Origin: JAKSSE01 sp045597645
Lineage (GTDB): Bacteria > Bacillota > Clostridia > Lachnospirales > Lachnospiraceae
NCBI GenBank assembly: GCA_045597645.1
Contig: JAZLKM010000023.1
Span: 1-21,010, forward strand
DNA length: 21,010 bases
Direction of reading: 5' to 3'
Each line of letters starts with the position of its first letter. Position 1 is the first letter of the stretch. The position numbers and the translations under genes are program-made. A model generated the notes under the pieces. It searched no databases. It saw only the letters and a list, made by a program, of their open reading frames with translations, and was not told where the DNA came from. Shown in pieces: positions 6,728 through 13,895 of this stretch.

Positions 6728-6780
6728 TTTTACGTAAAGCCTTTAGTGGCGTGTGAAAAATGCAGACAGGAAAAGAAACC

Positions 6781-8319
6781 ATGAAGAGAAAAGCATTGGT
6801 AGCAATGGCATTGGCGGTGGTTACCGCTGTGGCTGTCATGCCAGCACAGAGTGCGAAGGCAGCAAAAGAATACGAGGATTTAATAACCGGTAAGGAGACA
6901 GTAGCTATCTCATCTGGCTTAAAGGGGACAGAAATCGTTGGATATGGTTCAAGCGCTCTTGAAAAAAGTACATTAGTAGACATATATGTTGGAGCAAGCT
7001 GGGGACTTTATGAGGAGGTTGAATTTGTTAACAATCGTCCATCAAAAGTAATGAGTGCACCAGTTGCACAGGCAGAAGCATTTACTGAAAGTGATATCGA
7101 AGGCTATCATGGAAACTTTTGGAAATGGAACCAGGAGACTCAACAATCTGAATCAGTTGAGGCGGATGGATTTCAGCTTAAGAACAAGAAGATAATCCTT
7201 GATAAAAACCTACCGGATAAGACATATTACTATCTAGTATGTGTAAAACCGGATGGCTCAGTTGTGACAGGAGACCAAAATCCAAAGCTTTATGTGCAGT
7301 CGAAACTGATAAGCTTTGGAGGCTCGTATGATGCTGCTGCAGGCAAAATCTATAGCTATACTTACGATACATCAGTTGACTGGTCAATCAATAATGGTCC
7401 TGAATTCTATGGCAGTGACATGACCAAGATTGCAAATAAGGTGGAGTTCCACACTGAGGATACATTCTACGGAAGTACAGCATACTGCTACACCTTTGAT
7501 GTAACAAATGCAGCCGAGCTCGAAATGGGTCAGTACGGCGCATACGTTTGGGAAAAGATAAATGATGGTAATCAGTATTCATGGGTTGGACTGAAGGACG
7601 ACCTTGGAACCCATACCACAGTGATTAGCAAATATGTTTCCGCCAGTGAGTGGCAGGCTAAGCTCGAAGAGTGGGGCATGGCTGGTGAAAAGAACTACAG
7701 AGGTGAGACCTTTGCCGAGTTCCTTCAGAGAACGCAGGGCGAAAAGAGAAATGACAAGGGCTATCTGATCGAGGGCCAGAATGATCCTTCAAAGCTTAAT
7801 TGCGTATTTACCCAGGATGCAGCAGGCAAGACCTACTGGTATGAGGGTGGCGTAAAGCAGGGTACCTATGATGATCCCAAGGGAGTCATGGGAGATGGCA
7901 GCATCCGTGGACGTGAGATTATGGATGCAAAATCAAAGGGCTGGTACTGGCTTGACTCAGTATATGCAGGCGCCAGAGCACTGAATAAGGAAGTATGGAT
8001 GCCTTATATTTATCAGGACGAGGCTAAGTGGAGTGAGGAAGAGATTAAGGCTAATGCTGCAGCTTCAGGAAATATGGCCGCTCAAGTTGAGAGAGATATC
8101 AAGGCTGGAACTGGAAAATGGGTACGCTATGATGCCAACGGAGCTATGTTTAAGGGCTGGTATACTGTAGATGATACTCAGAAGCAGTATTACCCTGAAG
8201 AACAGCATGGCAAGACCTATTACTATGATCCAAAGACTGGTCTTATGGCAAAGGGTGACCTTGAGATAGATGGTAAAGTATATCATTTCGATGAGAAGAC
8301 AGGTGTACTAGCTGAATAA
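6781..8319 (+). CDS. Secreted protein of unknown function with C-terminal wall-binding-like module
   Basis: The protein has 512 residues. The start at 6781 is preferred over the in-frame ATG seven codons upstream: AGGAAAA lies at a good distance before it, the upstream ATG has no ribosome site, and MKRK plus a hydrophobic stretch gives a compact signal peptide (1-27, cleavage near AKA-AKE) like that of the transglutaminase-like protein at 18337. Residues about 28-340 are acidic, rich in Tyr, Trp, Gly and Asp and probably mostly beta; I do not recognise a family. The shared module is 351-512, with WYWLDSVY, KEVWMPYIYQ, GKWVRYDANGAM, KGWYTV and TYYYDPKTGLMAKG. The ligase-like membrane gene begins only 3 nt after the stop, so the two are almost certainly cotranscribed. 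Confidence 0.8.
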   Translation: MKRKALVAMALAVVTAVAVMPAQSAKAAKEYEDLITGKETVAISSGLKGTEIVGYGSSALEKSTLVDIYVGASWGLYEEVEFVNNRPSKVMSAPVAQAEAFTESDIEGYHGNFWKWNQETQQSESVEADGFQLKNKKIILDKNLPDKTYYYLVCVKPDGSVVTGDQNPKLYVQSKLISFGGSYDAAAGKIYSYTYDTSVDWSINNGPEFYGSDMTKIANKVEFHTEDTFYGSTAYCYTFDVTNAAELEMGQYGAYVWEKINDGNQYSWVGLKDDLGTHTTVISKYVSASEWQAKLEEWGMAGEKNYRGETFAEFLQRTQGEKRNDKGYLIEGQNDPSKLNCVFTQDAAGKTYWYEGGVKQGTYDDPKGVMGDGSIRGREIMDAKSKGWYWLDSVYAGARALNKEVWMPYIYQDEAKWSEEEIKANAAASGNMAAQVERDIKAGTGKWVRYDANGAMFKGWYTVDDTQKQYYPEEQHGKTYYYDPKTGLMAKGDLEIDGKVYHFDEKTGVLAE

Positions 8320-8322
8320 TAC

Positions 8323-9885
8323 ATGAGAAAAATAAATTCATCGACCGCGATTTATGCGGCTGCAGTTATCTTGATAGGTGGATTTTTTGACTGGTGCGTA
8401 GCGCTGCTGGGGGCAGCGCTCGCACTGGTCATTTTTGTTCGTGCAAGAAAATCAAAAATAGTCATGCCGAGTCTAAAAAGCATACAGCTTCTGCCGATGG
8501 CTGTCGTGGTCATAAGCGCAATTGTGACATTTTGGTCGGTCGACAGATTGCAAAATATCATGGGAGTTATAAGACTTATCGCATTGCTTCTATGGATGAT
8601 TCTGTGCCTGAACACTGACGAAGCTGACAGGAAAAATACGATTGCCACAATACCAGCTATCGGAGCTGCCATGGTGGCTGTGTCGATAGTGGCGTATACC
8701 ATGGCAGGTCTGCGTCCGTATTTTTGGGAGAACAGCAGGCTTTCAGGGATTTTCCAGTATGCAAATACTGCGGCTCTGTTCTGGGCAGTCGGCGTGATAG
8801 TACTACTTCAGAATATTAGGAAAAAATGGCAGTGGTATGTACAGTTGTTTTTGCTGCTTATAGGAATACTGCTGACGGGGAGTCGCAGTGTCCTTTTGAT
8901 TTTGACAATATGGGCAATATATAAGTCGATTTCAGACAGAAAGCTACGTCGGCCAATCCTCATAGTAATTGGATTGCTTCTGGCTGTAAGTGGTATCATT
9001 TTTGCAATAACTGGCAGCACGGCCAATATTTCCAGAGTGTTTGCGGGCTCAAGCACCATCTGGGGTAGGCTTCTGTACTATCGAGATGGACTCGATATGC
9101 TGCTGCATAATCCGCAGGGTCTGGGCTATATGGGATATCTTTACTCTCAGGGACTCTATGCAACAGGAGTGTATTCAGTTAGATATGTCCACAATGACCT
9201 GCTGCAGGTTGGGATCGATTATGGCATGGCTGCGATGCTGCTTGTGGTGGTATACCTGGTTTGGCAATTTGCAAAAGGAAGGCAGGACGCTTGGAAAAAA
9301 GAGATATTGGCAGTAATTATTGCGGCATGCCTGGTGGATTTTTCTGCACAATATTTGAGCATTACTTTTGTCGCTGTGCTGTGCATGGACCTAGAGAGCG
9401 GGACCGTAGACTCTAACTCAAAGCTGACAAATGTAGGTATGGTATTGCTTATGGCATTATTTTCATACCTGATTATCGCCACAGCGACTGCAAAATACGG
9501 CAATCCCAGGACGTCCATAGCAATGCTTCCCGGAAATGTCAGCTCGCGTATGCAGATCATAAGTCATACTAACGATGCGAACTGTGCATATGAGCTGTCG
9601 AGTGAGGTTATTAAAATCAATCCCCGAGTGAGGGACGCTTATGTATTTAGGGCATATGTCGACACTATGCAGAGGGATATAGATGCACTAAAATCAGATA
9701 TGGATATGGCAATCATGCTTGCGCCATATGATGTGAGTGTATATCAGGTGTATGAAAGCTTACTGATGGACGTGGGTGCAGATGCTAGTCAGCTGGCCAG
9801 GCTTCATGATAGATTGGCTGCGATGGAGGATAGAACCAGCAGGCTAGCATACCGGATAAGCGATAAACCTGTGTTTGAGTGGTAA
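8323..9885 (+). CDS. O-antigen ligase / Wzy-type membrane protein with soluble C-terminal tail
   Basis: This 520-residue polytopic membrane protein of the O-antigen ligase/polymerase superfamily would move a lipid-linked glycan onto another acceptor or polymerise it outside the membrane. Family marks, in order, are FQYANTAALF (144-153), LLTGSRS with Arg188, a loop containing WGRLLYYRDGLDML and NPQGLGYMGY (247-272), and VHNDLLQVGIDYGM with His290. About ten membrane helices come before residue 400. The tail, about 425-520, is soluble and helical, resembling a tetratricopeptide pair. No clear Shine-Dalgarno precedes the ATG, so translation is probably coupled to the module-protein gene 3 nt upstream. 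Acceptor and substrate are unknown; a Gram-positive wall polymer is inferred. Confidence 0.8.
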   Translation: MRKINSSTAIYAAAVILIGGFFDWCVALLGAALALVIFVRARKSKIVMPSLKSIQLLPMAVVVISAIVTFWSVDRLQNIMGVIRLIALLLWMILCLNTDEADRKNTIATIPAIGAAMVAVSIVAYTMAGLRPYFWENSRLSGIFQYANTAALFWAVGVIVLLQNIRKKWQWYVQLFLLLIGILLTGSRSVLLILTIWAIYKSISDRKLRRPILIVIGLLLAVSGIIFAITGSTANISRVFAGSSTIWGRLLYYRDGLDMLLHNPQGLGYMGYLYSQGLYATGVYSVRYVHNDLLQVGIDYGMAAMLLVVVYLVWQFAKGRQDAWKKEILAVIIAACLVDFSAQYLSITFVAVLCMDLESGTVDSNSKLTNVGMVLLMALFSYLIIATATAKYGNPRTSIAMLPGNVSSRMQIISHTNDANCAYELSSEVIKINPRVRDAYVFRAYVDTMQRDIDALKSDMDMAIMLAPYDVSVYQVYESLLMDVGADASQLARLHDRLAAMEDRTSRLAYRISDKPVFEW

Positions 9886-9969
9886 ACGAGGGATTCCCAA
9901 GTGAAAGAGCGGGATTTCCAAGTGATAAACGAGGGATTTCTAACTGGAAAATACAGGATTTTTACGTGG
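9883..9969 (+). repeat. 21-22-bp degenerate tandem repeat starting at the stop codon
   Basis: Four imperfect units begin at 9883, 9905, 9926 and 9948, with core GAGGGATTTCYAAGTG. The first unit starts with the TAA stop of the ligase-like gene. The last unit leads into the promoter of the next gene and has diverged most. Confidence 0.65.
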
Positions 9970-9988
9970 CGGAATAATAGTGTATAAT
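9960..9988 (+). promoter_or_regulatory. Sigma-A-like promoter of the acyltransferase/YfhO unit
   Basis: Perfect TATAAT at 9983-9988 with TTTTAC 17 bp upstream. The 13 bases ATAGTGTATAATG are identical to those at the glycosyltransferase promoter. The -10 box is 48 nt before the GTG start codon. Confidence 0.55.
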
Positions 9989-10036
9989 GTGTCGGATAAT
10001 GTATTTAGCATAAGCACTTTATAGAGGAATGAGCAC

Positions 10037-11083
10037 GTGAACAAATCGAGCGAAGCTCCTATGGGGGCAGGTAAGGCTGTACAGGAGAATAATAGGCAGC
10101 TTTGGGCTGACATAGCTAGAGGCATAGGTATGCTCTGCATCATTGCCGGTCATCAGAGGATACTGTGGTTTAATCACGCAGTATTTACCTTTCATGTGCC
10201 GATTTTCTTTCTGATTAGCGGATATTTCCTGACGGAAAAGGACGATCTTAGGACATTTATCCAAAAACGAATCAGAGGACTTTTAGTGCCGTATGCAGTG
10301 GCGTGCCTTATGATAATCCTGGCCAAAATCCCGATAGCACTCATCTATCATGTGCCACAGCAGATACCCGTTAATCTGTTTAGGACCTTCATTGAGGCGG
10401 TGTATGGCTCGGGCACTAATGACAACCCGACTCCGTTTGGGATAATGCAGATTGGTGCCATTTGGTTCTTGCTGGCACTTTTCTGGTCACAGCTTATTGT
10501 AAGACTTTTGATGAATCGGAAGTGGGGCTGGGCAGTGATTATAGCTGCGGCTATCATATCGGCCATAAGCTCTAAATATTTCTGGCTGCCATTCGCATTG
10601 CAGCCCGGCATTACATCAGCAGCATTTGTATATGTTGGAATGTTAGCTAGAAAAAAAGGTATAGATTTTTCGAAAATAAACTGGGCGCTTGCGATAGCGG
10701 GCCTTGTGATACTTGCGGTAGAATACTATTTCGGAGTGGTAATTCTTGCAGCCAGCAATGACTATGAGGTGTACGGCCTTACTGCTGTAGGTGCTGTATT
10801 TATTTCGTATACAGTGATAGCATTTTCTAACTTGATTGCAAAAATAAAACCGATTGAAGCGACATTATCTTTTTTGGGGCGCAATTCGGTGATCATCCTG
10901 TGCTTTCACATACTTGAGCTTAACAGTGTCAACTGGGACGGCATATACGCCCGTATGGATGCGGCGGGATTGCCATATTTTGCAGAGCACAGCATAGTGT
11001 TTGTGAGCCGAATGATTATGATTTTGGCATGTACTGCTGTGGTGCTTAACGTTAAGTCTCTTAGAAAAATATTTGGAAAATAA
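10037..11083 (+). CDS. Membrane O-acyltransferase, acyltransferase-3 family
   Basis: This 348-residue polytopic membrane protein of the acyltransferase-3 group (OafA, fucose 4-O-acetylase-like) would add acetyl or similar groups to an extracytoplasmic glycan. The family start is clear: WADIARGIGMLCIIAGHQ with His39, then TFHVPIFFLISGYFL (51-65), a basic QKRIRGLLVPY segment, and about ten hydrophobic helices over the rest. A late GRNSVIILCFHI segment also fits the family. The GTG start is supported by AGAGGA eight nucleotides upstream; an ATG eight codons in is a weaker alternative. The gene has its own promoter and probably shares a transcript with the YfhO-type gene 56 nt downstream. The glycan acceptor is unknown. 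Confidence 0.82.
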   Translation: MNKSSEAPMGAGKAVQENNRQLWADIARGIGMLCIIAGHQRILWFNHAVFTFHVPIFFLISGYFLTEKDDLRTFIQKRIRGLLVPYAVACLMIILAKIPIALIYHVPQQIPVNLFRTFIEAVYGSGTNDNPTPFGIMQIGAIWFLLALFWSQLIVRLLMNRKWGWAVIIAAAIISAISSKYFWLPFALQPGITSAAFVYVGMLARKKGIDFSKINWALAIAGLVILAVEYYFGVVILAASNDYEVYGLTAVGAVFISYTVIAFSNLIAKIKPIEATLSFLGRNSVIILCFHILELNSVNWDGIYARMDAAGLPYFAEHSIVFVSRMIMILACTAVVLNVKSLRKIFGK

Positions 11084-11139
11084 CGAATCAAGACGTTTAA
11101 TGCAATAGGAACCAAACAAACTAGACCTAAGGGTATAAG

Positions 11140-13620
11140 ATGAAGAGAAATAAATTATCAAGTTTCATATCGCGTATGCCAATATGGCTGCTGGGATTAA
11201 TCAGCAGTCTTCTTTGCGCATTCGTTGTCATCGCTCCCATGATTATCCGAGAGGGTGGCTATTTTGCTATGGCTCATGACTTTGCCGCTGAGGAGATATC
11301 CTACGGCATGATGATGATAGATGGCATCAAAAGCGGCAGAGGTCTGTGGAACTGGGCCATAGATTTGGGCGGCAACACCATTGAGGCATTTAGCTTTTAC
11401 AATATTGGAAGTATTTTTGTGTGGCTGACTTTATTATTTCCCGCTAAGGCCTTTCCTAAGGTTATGGGCTGGATGCTGATTTTAAAGTTCGCTGTGGCAG
11501 GAGCGACTTCAGCAGGCTTTATCAGCAGACATACAAAAAGCAGATGGGGAGCTATAATTGGTTCGCTGCTATATGCTTTTTCGGGCTTTCAGTGTAGCAG
11601 CATAGTATTCTATCATTTCCAGGATGCAGTAGCTCTGTTTCCGCTGATGCTGATTGGCTTAGAGAAACTGGTGGAGGAGGGCAAAAAGGGATATTTTGCT
11701 ATCGCCTGCGCACTGAATGTGCTGGCTATATATGTATTTTTCTTGGGCGATGTAATCTTCATGATTCTCTATTTCATAATCAGATACATGCTTCCGGAGC
11801 GCGGAGCATTGATTAAATCCCGTAGAGATACCAATAATGCTGTTGTGTCTGCGGAAAGGAGAGCTTTCCTGTCAGATGCCGGTAGCGTCTGGAAAAGTAT
11901 AGGCCTTTGCTTTACCGAGGGCGTCATCGGTGTGATGATATCTGGTTTTATACTGATACCATCTGTCGTTGGGTTAATGGGTAATTCCAGGCTGTCTAGT
12001 CATTTGCCGGCGTCTAAATGGTTCATTTTCACAATAAAAGAATACCTGGGCGTGGTGAGGGCCTTCTTTACCCCTGCGGAGCCTATGTGCTACATGTCTG
12101 CACTTAAGGGCGATGATTGGACCACTAACAGCATCTACCTGCCTCTGATAGGCGCTACATTTGCTATTGCCTATGTCATATCTAAAAGGGACTGGATAAG
12201 CAGACTTTTGGTATCAAGCGTGGTAATCACCCTTATACCAATACTCAACAGTGCATTTAGCATGTTCAATGAGACTCCATACCGCAGATGGTTTTATATG
12301 CCCGCGCTGATTATGGCACTTGCATCAGCAAAGGTGGCTGAAAATGTAAAGCAATACAGAGCTAAGCTGGCTTGTGGCATTTCATTGGTGGTACTGGCAA
12401 TCTATATGTTCCTGACCAGATTCTACCCGGTTCACAATGAGAGGGGGAATCTTGTAATAAATGCTGAGGTATATTGGAGATATATCATTATACCTGTGGT
12501 GGGAGTGGCGGCTACACTTGCGATACTTATGGTGAAAAAGGAGCATCTCAAAAAGGTGCTTTTATCTACCGCTATTACAATTGCAAGCGCAGGAATGCTG
12601 TATTTGGCTATCTATAACTACAAGGAGATCTCAGATAATTCTTGGGTAAATTTCCATAACTATGAGGGCACGTTCTCTGAGAATGCGGTCACATACCTGA
12701 CAGAGATAGCGCAGCGCCAGGACCGGAATGTCCTTCCGTACAGATACTATTTCAACGAGGACTTGGGCTGGACTTATAATGGTCCTGACTATACCTATTA
12801 CAATTTTGCAATGACAAATTCACTGCCGTCTATCAACTCCTTCCTTAGCACTGTGCATCCGTCAATAATGCACTATTACGAGGATATTGGCTTGGGCCGT
12901 AAGACCTGGACCAGAGCTTCCAATAGAGGTAGCTTTGAGCTACTGGGGGCCAGATATATCATTTCCAAAAAGCCGTACGACTGCTACAGATATGTGGACA
13001 CCTTGGAGAGCCTGGAGGGGCAGGTATGGTATGTCTACGAGAATGAGAACGCATTGCCGATAGGGTTTACTTACGATACATACCTGCTGCGCAGCGAGTT
13101 TGAGCAGTATCCTATGGAGTTTAGGCAGAATATCATGCTCCACACTCTGGTCATCGATGATGAGGATGAGGTGCAGGTATCGAAGGTATTGCGTCACTAT
13201 GATATTGAAATGGACGGGGCATTTGAGGACATTGAGGAAAATGATGCCACAAATTCTCAGCTTATAGAAGCTGTTAGCGCGAGAAGCCAGGAGATTTCAT
13301 CAGATTTTGTTACTGGGAAAAATAATTTTTCTTACAAAATCAATGCGTCTTCTGATAAGTACGCATTTATGAGCGTGCCGTATGATAAGCATTGGAAGGC
13401 GACGGTCAATGGCCAGGCAGCAGACATTATCAGCGTATGTGACCTCATGGCCGTGCCCGTATCCGATGGCGAGAATCTGGTAGAGATGTCTTACGACTAT
13501 ACGCCACTGAGGCTGGGGGGCGCGATGACTGTTGTGGGTGCATTACTATTGCTGGTCTATGTGATATTCTGCAAAGTTAGAAAAGGAAATATCCAACATG
13601 TTCCTAGTAAGATGGCATGA
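11140..13620 (+). CDS. yfhO: YfhO-family GT-C glycosyltransferase, multi-pass membrane protein
   Basis: This 826-residue protein is expected to use a polyprenyl-phosphate sugar to glycosylate an extracellular polymer. In Bacillus and Listeria, YfhO/GtlB-type proteins act with a CsbB-type synthase and modify teichoic acids. The first external loop carries the acidic AHDFAAEE segment (45-52) and an IKSGRGLWNW-like stretch typical of the family. About a dozen helices follow to about residue 500, then an extracellular domain and a C-terminal helix. The tail contains the usual closing pattern (PYDKHWKATVNGQ, then SYDYTPLRLGG). Length is normal for the family. The ATG follows TAAGGG by six nucleotides. 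The matching lipid-sugar synthase is the GtrB/CsbB-type gene at 5666; no GtrA/GtcA-like flippase is seen in the window. Confidence 0.85.
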   Translation: MKRNKLSSFISRMPIWLLGLISSLLCAFVVIAPMIIREGGYFAMAHDFAAEEISYGMMMIDGIKSGRGLWNWAIDLGGNTIEAFSFYNIGSIFVWLTLLFPAKAFPKVMGWMLILKFAVAGATSAGFISRHTKSRWGAIIGSLLYAFSGFQCSSIVFYHFQDAVALFPLMLIGLEKLVEEGKKGYFAIACALNVLAIYVFFLGDVIFMILYFIIRYMLPERGALIKSRRDTNNAVVSAERRAFLSDAGSVWKSIGLCFTEGVIGVMISGFILIPSVVGLMGNSRLSSHLPASKWFIFTIKEYLGVVRAFFTPAEPMCYMSALKGDDWTTNSIYLPLIGATFAIAYVISKRDWISRLLVSSVVITLIPILNSAFSMFNETPYRRWFYMPALIMALASAKVAENVKQYRAKLACGISLVVLAIYMFLTRFYPVHNERGNLVINAEVYWRYIIIPVVGVAATLAILMVKKEHLKKVLLSTAITIASAGMLYLAIYNYKEISDNSWVNFHNYEGTFSENAVTYLTEIAQRQDRNVLPYRYYFNEDLGWTYNGPDYTYYNFAMTNSLPSINSFLSTVHPSIMHYYEDIGLGRKTWTRASNRGSFELLGARYIISKKPYDCYRYVDTLESLEGQVWYVYENENALPIGFTYDTYLLRSEFEQYPMEFRQNIMLHTLVIDDEDEVQVSKVLRHYDIEMDGAFEDIEENDATNSQLIEAVSARSQEISSDFVTGKNNFSYKINASSDKYAFMSVPYDKHWKATVNGQAADIISVCDLMAVPVSDGENLVEMSYDYTPLRLGGAMTVVGALLLLVYVIFCKVRKGNIQHVPSKMA

Positions 13621-13654
13621 AAAAGAAGAGAAGAGACTCATGTATTACAGATGA

Positions 13655-13789
13655 TATACAACTACATATTGTTGTGACTAAAAAATAAAAAATAGAACTA
13701 TAGTACCAGTAAAATGCCGAGAAGTCCTTGATTTCTCGGCATTTTTGATACTTTGGTACTATGTAAAAGTACACCATATGTAGTTTATA
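13655..13789. repeat. Nested imperfect inverted repeat around the terminator
   Basis: Three pairs of complementary blocks are arranged symmetrically about one centre: TATACAACTACATAT (13655-13669) with ATATGTAGTTTATA (13776-13789); ATAGTACCA (13700-13708) with TGGTACTAT (13754-13762); and the terminator stem itself. The intervening bases are only partly complementary. The whole resembles an eroded long palindrome, such as a MITE-like element or an elaborate transcript end. The intergenic stretch of 275 bases holds no gene. Confidence 0.55.
13711..13746 (+). terminator. Rho-independent terminator, possibly bidirectional
   Basis: AAAATGCCGAGAA and TTCTCGGCATTTTT form a long stem around a nine-base loop. 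The T-run follows on the plus strand and the A-run on the left gives a T-run on the minus strand. It lies about 90 nt after the YfhO-type gene, separating it from the GH43-like gene. Confidence 0.85.
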
Positions 13790-13791
13790 AT
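13786..13791 (+). promoter_or_regulatory. Candidate -10 box for the GH43-like/LicD transcription unit
   Basis: A perfect TATAAT sits just inside and past the right end of the nested inverted repeat, about 105 nt before the start codon. No convincing -35 hexamer lies 17-18 bp upstream (GTAAAA is the best). It is the only promoter-like sequence between the terminator and the gene. Confidence 0.35.
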
Positions 13792-13895
13792 GCTACTAAC
13801 TATTATTGTCAGAAGAAGTCTGCTCATATTTCACAATGTGATGAATGAGAGACCGACTGACATGGATGTTTTGTATTCAACATGGAGGAATAGTT

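Noticed and set aside
6760..6780. ATG seven codons upstream in the module protein before the ligase gene
   Set aside because: No ribosome site precedes it, while AGGAAAA is correctly spaced for 6781.
13845..13895. Upstream ATG start for the GH43-like protein
   Set aside because: It adds 17 polar residues before a good signal peptide and lacks a ribosome site, whereas GGAGGA is well placed for 13896.
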